DNA of 64,000 nt from Archaeoglobus neptunius (GTDB lineage Archaea > Halobacteriota > Archaeoglobi > Archaeoglobales > Archaeoglobaceae), in assembly GCF_016757965.1 (NCBI RefSeq), contig NZ_JAEKIW010000008.1, positions 62,001-126,000 of the forward strand, given 5' to 3'. This document shows, piece by piece, positions 8,384 to 18,368 of this stretch. Each line of letters starts with the position of its first letter. The stretch's first letter is position 1. The position numbers and the translations under genes were made by a program. The notes below the pieces were generated by a model that ran no database searches, was not told where the DNA came from, and worked only from the letters and a program-made list of their open reading frames with translations.

Positions 8384-9117
8384 TAAGAAAGAAGACGGGC
8401 AGGGCTATGGGAAAAAGCAGGTTACCGGGTGTTGATTATACCATCAATCCCTACACGGGCTGCTCTCATGGGTGCATTTACTGCTACTCTCGACAGTACT
8501 GCCCCAGAGATGTTGGAGAGAGGTGGGGGAAGGTTGTAGTGGTGAAGAGCAACATCGTCGAGGTGCTGGCGGGGGAGATTAGAAAAAAGCCAAGAGGGAG
8601 AGTTGTACTCAGCACTTTGACCGACCCCTACCAGCCGGTGGAGAGAGAGGAAAGACTGACCAGAAAACTTCTCGAAGTGCTGTTGAACTCAAAATTCAAA
8701 GTTGGGATTCAAACGAAAAGCGATCTTGTGCTCCGGGATCTCGACCTTCTGCTTTCACATCCCGTGGATGTGGGTTTCACGATAACCACCCTCGACGAAA
8801 GTCTGGCAATGACTGTCGAGCCCGGAGCACCGGCACCGTTAAGGAGGGTCAAGGCTCTGGAGAAGCTGCATTATGAAGGTGTGAAGACGTGGATATTCCT
8901 CGGCCCAATTTTGCCTGACAGCGGGTTCGAAGATGTTGTTGAGGTCGCCAAGTCCCTGAGCATACCGCTGATATACGACAGATTCCGGATTAAACCCTTC
9001 ATGAACTCAGCAGATCTGACGGAGATCGTAAAAAAATCGATGAGAACCGACTGGAGGAAGGTGTCGGAAAAAATTGAAAAAATGTACAGCAGGGCCATTC
9101 CAGCATTTCGGAGATAA
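8368..9117 (+). CDS. Radical SAM protein, SplB/Rv2578c-like
   Basis: The 249-residue product has the radical SAM cluster motif CSHGCIYCY (C-x3-C-x2-C, about residues 28-35), followed by VVLSTLTDPYQPVE and KVGIQTKSDLVLRDLDLL, which match the spore-photoproduct-lyase-like radical SAM group. It should use a 4Fe-4S cluster and S-adenosylmethionine. The substrate is unknown. Co-translation with nreA (16-bp overlap) hints at a DNA or nucleic acid repair role, but that rests on position alone. There is no C-terminal accessory cluster. Confidence 0.8.
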   Translation: MGVHVIRKKTGRAMGKSRLPGVDYTINPYTGCSHGCIYCYSRQYCPRDVGERWGKVVVVKSNIVEVLAGEIRKKPRGRVVLSTLTDPYQPVEREERLTRKLLEVLLNSKFKVGIQTKSDLVLRDLDLLLSHPVDVGFTITTLDESLAMTVEPGAPAPLRRVKALEKLHYEGVKTWIFLGPILPDSGFEDVVEVAKSLSIPLIYDRFRIKPFMNSADLTEIVKKSMRTDWRKVSEKIEKMYSRAIPAFRR

Positions 9118-9213
9118 GCTGTTATCTGAATGTTGCTATTTTGATTGTTTTGATTGGAAATTTTAGAAATCCAGCATTAAATTTTTTAATCTGAAACTTT
9201 TAAATCTAACCAG

Positions 9214-10995
9214 ATGCTGAAGACCAGACCACCTCTGAGATTTGTATTCAGGCTTTTTTTATCGATAATCATAGGTGTGATAACAGGTTTTGCTTCATTT
9301 GCTCTGTATTACCTGACACAGTTTTTCACGAAACTGTTTCTCTACGGCATGGGTAATCTCACACTACCACGACCAGGTGGAGAAGTTGAGATCGTAAAAT
9401 TCGATTATTACTTTGGTACCGTCCCACTATTTCTCCTCCCGGCTATTGGGGGGCTGATAGTGGGATTTGTGGCTTATAAGTTTGCACCCGAAACCGCCGG
9501 AGGTGGGACAGGGAAGATTATAGAGGCATTTCACAATTCTCGTGGTTTTGTTAGGGCAAGAGTGCCTGCAATCAAAACGGTAATATCAGCAGTAACTATC
9601 GGAAGTGGAGGGAGTGCCGGAAGAGAGGGGCCCATAACACAAATAGGAGGCGGGATTGGGTCAACGATTGCTACACTACTGAAGCTCTCCGACAGGGACA
9701 GGAGAATTTTGCTCGTAAGTGGTATATCCGGTGGGATAGGGAGCGTCTTTTTAGCTCCACTGGCGGGAGCGTTCTTCGGAATAGAGGTCCTGTATAAAAG
9801 GGACTATGAGGTGGATGCCCTAGTTCCGGCAATAGCATCATCAATAATCGCATACATAGTCTTGGAGATTCTGCTCTCCAACATTGCGGGCGTTCCTTTT
9901 GGGAAGATAAGTATATTCAGGGTACCCTCGCTATCGATAAACTCACCTGTAGAGTACCTAACGTATGCTGCGCTCGGGATAATCTCCGGAGCAGTCGGAT
10001 TGCTGTACATTTTCAGTTATGATTTCACAAAAAGACTGTTCAAAAAACTCAGGGTTCCGGATTACATCAAACCAGCAATAGGTGGGCTAATTGTGGGAAT
10101 CATGGGAATGCGCATTCATGAGGTGCTGGGGATAGGTTACGGATACGCCCAGATGGTACTGTCAGAGTGCACACAGTTTACAATAACATTTCTACTTGTT
10201 CTGGTATTCGCAAAGATTTTCGCAACAGTCCTAACAGTTGGCAGCGGTGGAAGTGGAGGACTATTTGCGCCCTCTCTTGTAATAGGGAGTTTCCTGGGTG
10301 GTGCGGTTGGCCTATTTTTTAATGGTGTGATGCCAGACATCGTCACCCAACCAGAAGCCTATGCACTGATAGGAATGGCATCCTTTCTGTCCGGAGCATC
10401 TAAAACGCCACTGACAGCAATATTTCTTGTTCTTGAGATTACAGGACAGTACGCACTGCTCCCGGCAATAATGGTCGCTTCCACGATCTCCTACATAATT
10501 ACTAAAGATTACACGCTCTACTCCAACCAGGTTCCAACCAGAGTTGAAAGTCCTGCACACAGAAACGAAATGATCGTAGACCTTCTTGAAGATATCAGGG
10601 TGGGAGATGCCATGGTTTCGGCTGAAGATATCATAACTGTAAAACCAGATGATACGGCGCAACATGTTTTGAGACTCGTTGAAAAAACCGGGCATATAGG
10701 GTACCCGGTCGTAGAAGGGGGCAGGCTCGTTGGAATAATAACATTTGATGATGTAGAAAGGGTGCCCGTAGAAAATAGGGACAGGGTGAGGGTTGGAGAC
10801 ATCATGACGACAAGACTAATTGTAACATACCCGGATGAAGACCTTAGGTCAGCCCTAACGAAGATGGTAAGCCACAATATAGGAAGACTTTTAGTGGTCC
10901 CGAGAGATGATGAGTCAAAGCTACTGGGTATTATTACAAAAGCAGACATACTGAGAGCGTATGCAAAGGTCAGGTCTCAGCTTGCATCATCTTAG
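9214..10995 (+). CDS. ClC-family chloride channel/transporter with CBS pair
   Basis: A 593-residue protein with about ten or more membrane helices carrying the ClC selectivity motifs GSGGSAGREGPI (near residue 130) and GSGGSGGLFAPS (near 345). Two CBS domains follow (about 465-520 and 530-590: VGDAMVSAEDIITVKPDD and VGDIMTTRLIVTYPDE). The gating glutamate in GREGP is present, which favours proton-coupled or gated chloride movement. CBS domains usually sense adenine nucleotides or ionic state. It follows 96 bp of AT-rich spacer (9118-9213) with several TATA-like runs. Confidence 0.92.
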   Translation: MLKTRPPLRFVFRLFLSIIIGVITGFASFALYYLTQFFTKLFLYGMGNLTLPRPGGEVEIVKFDYYFGTVPLFLLPAIGGLIVGFVAYKFAPETAGGGTGKIIEAFHNSRGFVRARVPAIKTVISAVTIGSGGSAGREGPITQIGGGIGSTIATLLKLSDRDRRILLVSGISGGIGSVFLAPLAGAFFGIEVLYKRDYEVDALVPAIASSIIAYIVLEILLSNIAGVPFGKISIFRVPSLSINSPVEYLTYAALGIISGAVGLLYIFSYDFTKRLFKKLRVPDYIKPAIGGLIVGIMGMRIHEVLGIGYGYAQMVLSECTQFTITFLLVLVFAKIFATVLTVGSGGSGGLFAPSLVIGSFLGGAVGLFFNGVMPDIVTQPEAYALIGMASFLSGASKTPLTAIFLVLEITGQYALLPAIMVASTISYIITKDYTLYSNQVPTRVESPAHRNEMIVDLLEDIRVGDAMVSAEDIITVKPDDTAQHVLRLVEKTGHIGYPVVEGGRLVGIITFDDVERVPVENRDRVRVGDIMTTRLIVTYPDEDLRSALTKMVSHNIGRLLVVPRDDESKLLGIITKADILRAYAKVRSQLASS

Positions 10996-11013
10996 AAGTT
11001 CCAAAAAACTTTA

Positions 11014-11340
11014 ATGACTTTATACACCACATTCACTGTGAATCTGAACCTGATCGAGGCTGCAGTAGCTGTGTTCGTAATCAACATACCCTTCGGATAC
11101 TGGAGGGGTAATGTTGAAAAGCTCTCCAGGCAGTGGTTTCTGGCAGTCCACGTTCCCGTACCGATGGTGATTGCCATACGATTTCTTTCCGGTTTGGGGT
11201 GGAGCATTCTGAGCTTTCCCGTTCTGATTGCAGCCTTTTTTACTGGACAGTTTGCAGGAGGCAGAATTCACAGATTCATGGAAAAAAGATGCAGTGCCAC
11301 CTCATGCCTGGTTATGGATGTGATAAGAAACCTGGGTTAA
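11014..11340 (+). CDS. Small integral membrane protein of unknown function
   Basis: The 108-residue product has an N-terminal hydrophobic span (IEAAVAVFVINIPFGYWR), a central span around MVIAIRFLSGLGW and a third (FPVLIAAFFTGQFAGGRI), with a short basic, Cys-containing tail. I do not assign a family with confidence; similar three-span proteins occur in Archaeoglobales and methanogens. It starts 18 bp after the ClC gene and may share its transcript. The 89 bp after it (11341-11429), before a convergent gene, hold nothing I can name. Confidence 0.6.
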   Translation: MTLYTTFTVNLNLIEAAVAVFVINIPFGYWRGNVEKLSRQWFLAVHVPVPMVIAIRFLSGLGWSILSFPVLIAAFFTGQFAGGRIHRFMEKRCSATSCLVMDVIRNLG

Positions 11341-11429
11341 GTTTTTTATTACTGCAAATTTTTGTGCCCGGTTGTTAGGCTATCACATCGAACCTCTGAT
11401 CGGCTGTAAAATAAGGGTCGGAAGTGGGT

Positions 11430-11876
11430 TCACCACGATAGAACTGTCACCCATCCCTCAACAACGACTTTTTCGCCAGCGTAACACTTAACATCAAGCC
11501 TGTATCTGTTATTTTCTTTTTCAACGACCTCGCCAACGACCCTCACCGTATCGCCAACTCTAACAGGAGCGGTGTACCTGAAGTGTGTCTCGAGCAGAAC
11601 TATCAGTCCCGGCATTCTGGCCACGGCCGCAGAAACCAGACTTGTCGTCAGCATTCCGTGTGCAACCCTTCCACCAAACTTGGTTTTGCTCGCAACCCCG
11701 TCGTCAAAATGCACGGGATTAAGGTCTCCGGAAACCAGTCCGAACATCTGAACGTCAACCTCACAAATTTTCTTCTCGTACTGAATTCTGTATCCGATAT
11801 CCGGTGTTCCATCAAACTTTCTAAAATCCTTTACTTCTCCTCCATTTTTTCTGTAAAGCTCAACAACTTCCTCCAT
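11430..11876 (-). CDS. MaoC-like (R)-specific enoyl-CoA hydratase
   Basis: This 148-residue hot-dog-fold protein has the hydratase-2 motif SGDLNPVHFD (about residues 49-58), with the catalytic Asp and His spaced as in MaoC/PhaJ proteins, followed by RVAHGMLTTSLVSA. It would hydrate 2-enoyl-CoA to the (R)-3-hydroxyacyl-CoA. GAGGTGATGTT precedes the ATG. It lies downstream of the acyl-CoA synthetase genes on the same strand, separated by 105 bp. An N-terminal 25-residue extension precedes the fold. Confidence 0.85.
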   Translation of the reverse strand: MEEVVELYRKNGGEVKDFRKFDGTPDIGYRIQYEKKICEVDVQMFGLVSGDLNPVHFDDGVASKTKFGGRVAHGMLTTSLVSAAVARMPGLIVLLETHFRYTAPVRVGDTVRVVGEVVEKENNRYRLDVKCYAGEKVVVEGWVTVLSW

Positions 11877-11981
11877 AACATCACCTCAACGTACTCGGGT
11901 TGGCTACTGTGACACTTGTCTGACATTAACATTTTTCTGTCTTTCGCTTGGCAAAAATGGTAGCAATAAAAAATTAAATAA

Positions 11982-13637
11982 TCAGTCTTGCTGTCTGAGC
12001 AATCTTCTGATAATTTTGCCCGTCGGGGTTCTTGGCAGTGGTTTGTCGGTGAACTCAAGTATCCTGGGAAGTTTGTATCTGGCAATATGCTTCTCCAAAA
12101 ACGCCAGTATCTCCTCCCTCAGCTTTTCATCTGGTTGATACCCCTCCTTTACTCTGACTATCGCTTTAACTACCTGACCTCTCAGCCCTTCCGGATCGGG
12201 AACGCCTATCACAGCACACTCAAGCACCGCAGGATGCTGATTCAGAGGCTGCTCGATCTCATCGGGACCTATTCTGTACCCGCTGGACTTTATGAGGTCA
12301 TCATCTCGTGAGACAAAGTATATGTATCCATTCTCGTCTTTTCTGACAAAATCGCCGAGCACATTCCATCCGTTTTTAACGCTCTTCATCTGTTTCTCCT
12401 CAAGATTTCTCGATGGATGGTTCCAGTATCTGATCCCTGTAGGTCCTTTGATGTACAGACTCCCCACCTCATCGGGCTGACACTCCTTACCCGTTTCGGG
12501 GTCGACCACCTTTGCAATGTATCCTGGCACTGGATATCCAATGCTTCCCGCCACTGGCTTTGGTGCGCAGGCGTTGGCAATGCAGATGTGTAACATTTCT
12601 GTCGCTCCCAGAGATTCGTAGATGTCCATGCCGAACACCTCCTTCCATCTCCGTGCAGTTTCCGCTCCAAGCGCTTCTCCACCACCAGTAAAGAGTCTGA
12701 GACTGCTTATATCGTACTTCTGCAGATACTCTTCAAGCTTCGGGTCGGCCAGAATCATACGGTAGGATGTTGGCAGAGACGAGAACACGGTTATGCCGTG
12801 GTCCTCGACATACCTGAAAAAGTTCTCAACACTGAACCTCGGCCATATACTGGCTGCAGCACCGTGGAAATACGGTATGAGACACCCATTTCCGTACCCC
12901 ATGGCAAAGCTGACTGGAGCGGGCCCTCCAACAACATCCTCGGAAGTGAGCTTCCAGACGTGCTTTCCAACAAGATACACTGAAGAAATAACGTTCTCAA
13001 CGAAGTGCACACATCCCTTCGGCAAGCCGGTAGTTCCCGATGTGTACAGAATCAGAGCCGGTGTTCCGATTTTAAGCGGAATCGGATCGAATTTTGCGCT
13101 CTCCCCGAGAACGTCTGAGAACGGGATGAACCCTTCTCTTTCTCCGTCAAGCACAACCATGGCTTTAGCAGTCTTTATTTCGTCTCTGACCTCATTTACT
13201 GCTGGAAAGACTCTTTCATCACCGCTGACAAACAGAACCTTGATTTCCGCATTGTTCGAAACAAACGAGACTTCCTTACCAGCCCACATCGGATTCAATG
13301 GTACGGGAATGGCCCCAGCCTTCATTATTCCGAAATTCACAGCTATTGCTTCCGGCATGTTTCTTGTTCTGAAACCCACTCTGTCATACTCCCGAACTCC
13401 TACAGACCTCAGGAAGTTCGCTATCCTGTTACTCATCCTGTAGATATCTCTGTAGGTTACCCTTCTGTCCTCAAAGTAAACAGCAACCTTTCTCCCCCTC
13501 CCCTCTTTTATATTTCTGTCAAGAATTTCTTCAGCCAGATTGAGCTCTTTCCTCTCTCCGATAAACTCTTTCACTTCATCCGGGATTATTATTTCTGGCC
13601 AGGTATTTTCCGGCACCACATACTTATTTACGTCCAC
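11982..13637 (-). CDS. Acyl-CoA synthetase (AMP-forming), medium-chain or aromatic acid type
   Basis: A 551-residue adenylate-forming enzyme with the ATP-binding loop LILYTSGTTGLPKG (near residues 194-207), ESLGATEML, the hinge around GDFVRKDENGYIYFVSRDDDLIKSSGYRIGP, and the catalytic lysine in PRTPTGKIIRRLL. It activates a carboxylic acid to acyl-adenylate and then acyl-CoA. The sequence resembles benzoate-CoA ligase/medium-chain synthetases more than acetate enzymes; the substrate is unresolved. It begins 4 bp after the upstream synthetase gene, so the two are co-transcribed. Confidence 0.9.
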   Translation of the reverse strand: MDVNKYVVPENTWPEIIIPDEVKEFIGERKELNLAEEILDRNIKEGRGRKVAVYFEDRRVTYRDIYRMSNRIANFLRSVGVREYDRVGFRTRNMPEAIAVNFGIMKAGAIPVPLNPMWAGKEVSFVSNNAEIKVLFVSGDERVFPAVNEVRDEIKTAKAMVVLDGEREGFIPFSDVLGESAKFDPIPLKIGTPALILYTSGTTGLPKGCVHFVENVISSVYLVGKHVWKLTSEDVVGGPAPVSFAMGYGNGCLIPYFHGAAASIWPRFSVENFFRYVEDHGITVFSSLPTSYRMILADPKLEEYLQKYDISSLRLFTGGGEALGAETARRWKEVFGMDIYESLGATEMLHICIANACAPKPVAGSIGYPVPGYIAKVVDPETGKECQPDEVGSLYIKGPTGIRYWNHPSRNLEEKQMKSVKNGWNVLGDFVRKDENGYIYFVSRDDDLIKSSGYRIGPDEIEQPLNQHPAVLECAVIGVPDPEGLRGQVVKAIVRVKEGYQPDEKLREEILAFLEKHIARYKLPRILEFTDKPLPRTPTGKIIRRLLRQQD

Positions 13638-13641
13638 AAAA

Positions 13642-15570
13642 TCACCCCTCTTTGTCTAAAACCTCCTTTATCCTTTCAAGCGAGTCAGGATTCTCCAATG
13701 CCGATGTATCACCGAGTTCCTTTCCGGCAACAACAGCCTTTATCAGTCTTCTCATGATCTTACCACTCCTGGTTCTCGGCAGATCTGGAGCGAAGACGAC
13801 TCTCTCCGGTTTGAACGGCTTTCCAAACTCCTTTATTATCATCTCAGTCAACTCCTTCTCGAGCTCCTCACCGGGCTTATATCCGGGCTTCAGGGTCACA
13901 AATATCCACACAACCTCCCCTTTGAGCTCGTGAGGTACGCCAACACAGGCGGATTCCTGCACTGCAGGATGGGAGTTGACGATGGTCTCTATTTCTGCAG
14001 GGCCCATTCTCTTTCCTGCTACCTTTATGACATCATCCGCTCTGCCGAAGAGGAACCAGAATCCATCCTCATCGATATAGGCCCAGTCCCCGTGATACCA
14101 CACCCCCTTCCATCTGCTCCAGTATGTCTTCAGGTATCTCTCGGGGTCTTTCCAGAACCCCCTGGTCATTGAAGGGGCGGGTTTCTTGCAGACCAGGTAG
14201 CCGATCTGCTGTCTGACGGGTCTGCCCTCATCATTGAAAACGTCTATATCCATTCCCAGACCCGGATATCCGAGTGTTGTAGGCTTAAGAGGCATTGCCG
14301 GTGAGGGGAGGAGGAAACAGCCGAATATCTCCGTACCTCCCGAGAGGTTTATAATCGGACACCTTTCCTTACCAACCTCTCTGAGCAGCCACATCCAGGT
14401 ATCGTGGTCTATCGGCTCTCCGGTGTTTCCTGTCGCCTTTAAGCTGCTCAGATCATGCTGCTCGACTATTTCGTTCCCGTACCTTTTGAGCAGTCTGTAA
14501 ACCGTTGCAGATCCTCCAAGCTGAGTGATTTCGAACTCCTCTATCATGGCCCATATTCTGTCATTCTGGGGATAATCAGGGGCGCCTTCAAACAGCACGT
14601 GCGTTCCACCCAAATTCTGGCAGCCGATTATCTGCCACGGCCCCATCATCCAGCCTATATCCGTTATCCAGAGGAAAACGTCATCCGGCTTCAGATCCAT
14701 GTTGAAAAATATCTCCTTGCTGCTCTGCAGAAGGACGCCAATATGGGACAGCACAACTCCCTTGGGTTTGCCAGTGGTTCCTGAGGTGTAGAGCAGCAAT
14801 GCTGGATCGTTGGATTCCATTGGAACCGTTTCACACCTGCTGCTTTCTTTAACCTCGTCCCAGTAGACATCCCTCCCTTCCTTCATTTCTACATCGGTTC
14901 CGGCTCTGTTAACGACCACAACTTTCTCAACTCCTGTGTTCTCCAGAGCTTTGTCGAGTTCGGGCTTGAGCGGTACCGGTTTCCCTCTTCTGTAGCTTGC
15001 ATCTGCCGTAACAACGACCTTCGCTTCCGAGTCGATCAGTCTCGTGGCTATTGCGGAACTGCTGTAGCCCGAAAATATTGGCATTGACACAGCACCAATC
15101 TTCATCGCTGCAAGGAGTGTTACAACAGTCTCCGGGAACATCGGAAGATACATTGCGACCACGTCACCCTTTTTCACTCCAAATGACTTGAAGGCGTTGG
15201 CCAGCCTGTTTACCTCTCTGTAGAGCTCAAGATACGTGTATTTCCTTACCTCCCCATCTTCTCCCTGCCAGATAAATGCCAGTTTGTTCCTCTTTCCCCT
15301 GTGCTTGTCAAGAGTGTTGTATGCGACGTTTGTTCTTCCGTTGACGAACCAGTTTGTCCACTCTACACCTTTTGACATATCGTATACCTTCTCATACGGC
15401 TCAAACCACTCGATGTTCAGCCACTCTACCGCTTTACTCCACCACCACTCAATGTCCTCCGTTGACCTCTTCACCATCTCCCTGTAGTCTGAAAATCCCT
15501 CCTCATCCATGAACCGCTTAACGTTCGACGCTTCAACCAGATCTTTTGGCGGATGCCATACAAAACCCAT
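13642..15570 (-). CDS. Acetyl-CoA synthetase-like acyl-CoA synthetase (AMP-forming)
   Basis: A 642-residue enzyme with an N-terminal ACAS domain (IEWWWSKAVEWLNIEWFEPY), the nucleotide loop LLYTSGTTGKPKGVVLSH, and the C-terminal lysine motif PRTRSGKIMRRLIK, the site of reversible acetylation in acetyl-CoA synthetases. Length and N-terminal domain fit the Acs family, though the substrate could be another short acid. The ATG at 15570 follows AAGGTGGTGA; a GTG nine bases earlier would bury the ribosome site. Part of a run of CoA-activation genes on this strand. Confidence 0.88.
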   Translation of the reverse strand: MGFVWHPPKDLVEASNVKRFMDEEGFSDYREMVKRSTEDIEWWWSKAVEWLNIEWFEPYEKVYDMSKGVEWTNWFVNGRTNVAYNTLDKHRGKRNKLAFIWQGEDGEVRKYTYLELYREVNRLANAFKSFGVKKGDVVAMYLPMFPETVVTLLAAMKIGAVSMPIFSGYSSSAIATRLIDSEAKVVVTADASYRRGKPVPLKPELDKALENTGVEKVVVVNRAGTDVEMKEGRDVYWDEVKESSRCETVPMESNDPALLLYTSGTTGKPKGVVLSHIGVLLQSSKEIFFNMDLKPDDVFLWITDIGWMMGPWQIIGCQNLGGTHVLFEGAPDYPQNDRIWAMIEEFEITQLGGSATVYRLLKRYGNEIVEQHDLSSLKATGNTGEPIDHDTWMWLLREVGKERCPIINLSGGTEIFGCFLLPSPAMPLKPTTLGYPGLGMDIDVFNDEGRPVRQQIGYLVCKKPAPSMTRGFWKDPERYLKTYWSRWKGVWYHGDWAYIDEDGFWFLFGRADDVIKVAGKRMGPAEIETIVNSHPAVQESACVGVPHELKGEVVWIFVTLKPGYKPGEELEKELTEMIIKEFGKPFKPERVVFAPDLPRTRSGKIMRRLIKAVVAGKELGDTSALENPDSLERIKEVLDKEG

Positions 15571-15593
15571 CTTCACCACCTTAAAAAATAAAA

Positions 15594-16946
15594 TTAAACA
15601 ACACCTTTATTTTTGAGATCTTCAAGCTTTTTACCGGATATGCCAAGATATTTTCCGTAAATATACTCGTTGTCAGCACCAATTGGTCTGCAGACCCATT
15701 TCACCCTACCGGGCGTTCTTGACATGAATCTAAGGGTGGAATTCGGAACGAGAACTTCACCATAATGCGGATCTTTGAGTTTTACGAACATTCTTTTAAC
15801 CCTGAAATGCTCAACCTCAAGCACCTCCTTGGGAGAATTGAGTCTTCCAGTCACCACGGTTCCCTTCTTATCCGGCTTCCTTGAGTATTCTGTAACCATT
15901 TCCAGAAGTTCCGCCGCAGTGTAGTTCATCGTAAACTTTTCAATCTCGTGCTGTATCTTCGGCTGGTTTTCGGGTGTGAGCCTTTCCTTAATCGTCGGGA
16001 ATTGTTGCTGCAGATCCGGACGGTTCATTATCTCACAGAGCGCTGCCCAGTTTGGATCGGTGAATCCAGACATAAAGGTGTAACCATCCTTGCATCTTAC
16101 ATACGTGTATGGAAAGACGGCGTAATCAAAGTTTCCTGCCCTCACCATCTTGTTCTTGGTGAGGTGGAAATACTGCATCAGGTAGTTGGATATCGCAAGC
16201 ATCCCCTCGGGTGGTGCAGCATCAATGAGCTGCCCTTTTCCAGTTTTTCTCTTGTAAAACATCGCCAGCAATATGCCAAAAGCTGCCCAAGCTCCCCCGA
16301 CATACCATCCCATCCAGTTTCCGTGCTTCAGAGGTTTCTTGTATTCCTGTGGAACTTCGGGATCGAGTTCGGGCTCACCTGTTACGGACATCACAACTCC
16401 CCTCGCCTGATCCGTAAGATCGTAGTCGGGCTGATTTACCCTCTCTTTTGCGTCCTTTCCAAACTGGCCATAGGTGTTTACAGCACAGTAAATCAGGCCG
16501 GGGTTAATCTCTCTGAGCTGCTTGTATCCTATACCGAGAGAATCCATATATCCCGGCTTGAACGATTCTATGAGCACATCTGCCTTTTTTACGAGCCTTT
16601 TCAGGAGTTTTCTTCCATCCTCCTTCTCTATGTTCAGGGTTATGTGGAACTTGTTTCTCCCTTCGGTCAGATAGGCCAGACCAGCATCCTTTACCATAAT
16701 CCCAAAAGGTGTCATCTTCCTCGCTATATCTCCCTCCGGGGGTTCTATCCTGATCACCTCTGCCCCAAGCTCCGCAAGAATCGATGAGGCGAAAAGTCCG
16801 GCATAGTTGCCGTAGCTCATATCCAGAACGACCATATCGTCAATAGCCTCAGGCTTCCTCATAACATCGTCAGGATTCGTTTCCTGGTAGATGTACCTTG
16901 CATACTGAGGATCAAGGGCCATTCCAACAATAGTTTTCTCCTCCAT
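15594..16946 (-). CDS. Class III (CaiB/BaiF) CoA-transferase
   Basis: The 450-residue product has the family III signature: [35 protein letters not shown] near the N-terminus, the [20 protein letters not shown] segment, and the expected catalytic aspartate in [12 protein letters not shown]. Such enzymes move CoA between two carboxylates by a covalent aspartyl-CoA intermediate. GAGGTGATGCTG precedes the ATG at 16946; a GTG nine bases upstream is possible. It lies 10 bp after a second family III gene, and the two proteins may form a heteromer as in BbsEF-type enzymes. Substrate not evident. Confidence 0.88.
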   Translation of the reverse strand: MEEKTIVGMALDPQYARYIYQETNPDDVMRKPEAIDDMVVLDMSYGNYAGLFASSILAELGAEVIRIEPPEGDIARKMTPFGIMVKDAGLAYLTEGRNKFHITLNIEKEDGRKLLKRLVKKADVLIESFKPGYMDSLGIGYKQLREINPGLIYCAVNTYGQFGKDAKERVNQPDYDLTDQARGVVMSVTGEPELDPEVPQEYKKPLKHGNWMGWYVGGAWAAFGILLAMFYKRKTGKGQLIDAAPPEGMLAISNYLMQYFHLTKNKMVRAGNFDYAVFPYTYVRCKDGYTFMSGFTDPNWAALCEIMNRPDLQQQFPTIKERLTPENQPKIQHEIEKFTMNYTAAELLEMVTEYSRKPDKKGTVVTGRLNSPKEVLEVEHFRVKRMFVKLKDPHYGEVLVPNSTLRFMSRTPGRVKWVCRPIGADNEYIYGKYLGISGKKLEDLKNKGVV

Positions 16947-16956
16947 CAGCATCACC

Positions 16957-18285
16957 TCACGGGAACTTCAGACCTTTCTTTCCGTCCCAATCCGGAGGCG
17001 GACACTGTGGTTTCACATCGGGATTCCATCTGTAGATCACGCCCTCCTCGTATAGCTGTTCGATCTCATCCATACTGAGACCCAGATATTTTGTCAGAAC
17101 GAATTCATTATCGAAGCCAATCGGTCTCGCTCCCCACTTGAGTCTTGAAGGCGTCTCCATTCTTGGTGGATAGCATGGCTCCACGAACTCCCCATACAGA
17201 GGGTCGTCGTAGGCCATAATTGCTCCTCTTTCCCTGAGGTGTTCGCTGTAGTACGCCTCTTCAGCATCAACCACATGTGTAGCTGCAAACCCGTATTTTT
17301 CTGCAAGATCCTCTATCTCCTTTACGCTCTTGTTCTTGGCCCACTCGGCTATCTCCTTCAGAATCAGCCTTGCATTTTCGTCTTTCAGCCTCTCAAGCGG
17401 GTCTGCAAACCTTTCGTAAAGATCCATTCTTTCCATCGCCTGACACAGTCCCTTAAACTCCTCTTCACTGAAGGCCACAATGGCAACCCATCCATCCCTG
17501 CAGTCAAACAGGTCCGAAGGGCAGATCGCAGGGTCTCTGTTCCCCATCCGCTCTCTGTTCTCTCCTGTCAGGTCAACATAGGTCCAGGTCCAGTCAAGAA
17601 GTCTGATAACGTTCTCAACCTGGGAGTAGTCAATATACTGCCCCTCTCCCGTTCTTTCCCTGTAGTTTAGGGCTGCAACAACTGCAACAGCACACATCAA
17701 AGCCGTTGTCCAGTCAGCTATCCACACGCCCGACTTTAACGGACCTCTGCCTTCAAATCCTGTTATGTAAGCCAAACCACCCTCACTCTGTGCTATTGCA
17801 TCGTACGATGTTCTCCCGGTGTATGGCCCCCATGAGCCGAAACCTGAAACGTGAAGCTGTATTATTCCGGGGTTAATCTCTCTGAGCCTGTCGTAACTCA
17901 GTCCCCACTTCGAGAGTCTTCCGGGGGTGAGGTTATCAACAACAACATCGCTTTTCTTCACAAACTCGTAGAAAAGTTCCCTGGCCTTTGGATGGCCGAG
18001 ATGCATTCCGACCCAGTACTTGTTGTGGTTTTGTTCCAGCAGCCCGGGAGAGAGGTTTCTCCAGAAGTAGGCGTAGGGTGTAACGTATCTCATCTGGTCT
18101 CCTCTTCTTGCCTCGAACTTGATTACTTCTGCCCCAAACTCAGCAAGATAATCGGTGGCTGCAGGCCCGAGAACAACACTGCAAACCTCGAGAACCCTGA
18201 TACCCTTCAGAGGTTCCGGCCTGTCAAAGATATCTTCGGCCCCAAGCAATTTTTTAACATAATCCATATACTCCTCAACGCTCAA
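16957..18285 (-). CDS. Class III (CaiB/BaiF) CoA-transferase, second subunit or paralogue
   Basis: The 442-residue product has [56 protein letters not shown] and the catalytic-type aspartate in [12 protein letters not shown]. It begins with TTG at 18285, well placed after GGAGGG. It is the first gene of a five-gene minus-strand set: two transferases, two synthetases, hydratase. It retains the active aspartate, so it is not obviously a silent partner of the next gene. Confidence 0.87.
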   Translation of the reverse strand: MSVEEYMDYVKKLLGAEDIFDRPEPLKGIRVLEVCSVVLGPAATDYLAEFGAEVIKFEARRGDQMRYVTPYAYFWRNLSPGLLEQNHNKYWVGMHLGHPKARELFYEFVKKSDVVVDNLTPGRLSKWGLSYDRLREINPGIIQLHVSGFGSWGPYTGRTSYDAIAQSEGGLAYITGFEGRGPLKSGVWIADWTTALMCAVAVVAALNYRERTGEGQYIDYSQVENVIRLLDWTWTYVDLTGENRERMGNRDPAICPSDLFDCRDGWVAIVAFSEEEFKGLCQAMERMDLYERFADPLERLKDENARLILKEIAEWAKNKSVKEIEDLAEKYGFAATHVVDAEEAYYSEHLRERGAIMAYDDPLYGEFVEPCYPPRMETPSRLKWGARPIGFDNEFVLTKYLGLSMDEIEQLYEEGVIYRWNPDVKPQCPPPDWDGKKGLKFP

Positions 18286-18328
18286 GACAATCCCTCCACG
18301 CAGTATTAATTATTGGGTAAATTACTAC

Positions 18329-18337
18329 GGTATAAAG
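18329..18337 (-). promoter_or_regulatory. TATA box of the CoA-transferase operon
   Basis: Read on the minus strand this is CTTTATACC. It is the clearest TATA-like element in the 83-bp spacer, about 48 bp before the TTG start, which would leave a 20-base leader containing the GGAGGG ribosome site. Confidence 0.4.
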
Positions 18338-18368
18338 TTTTCGATTTCCAATTTTAAAGAGTTATGAA

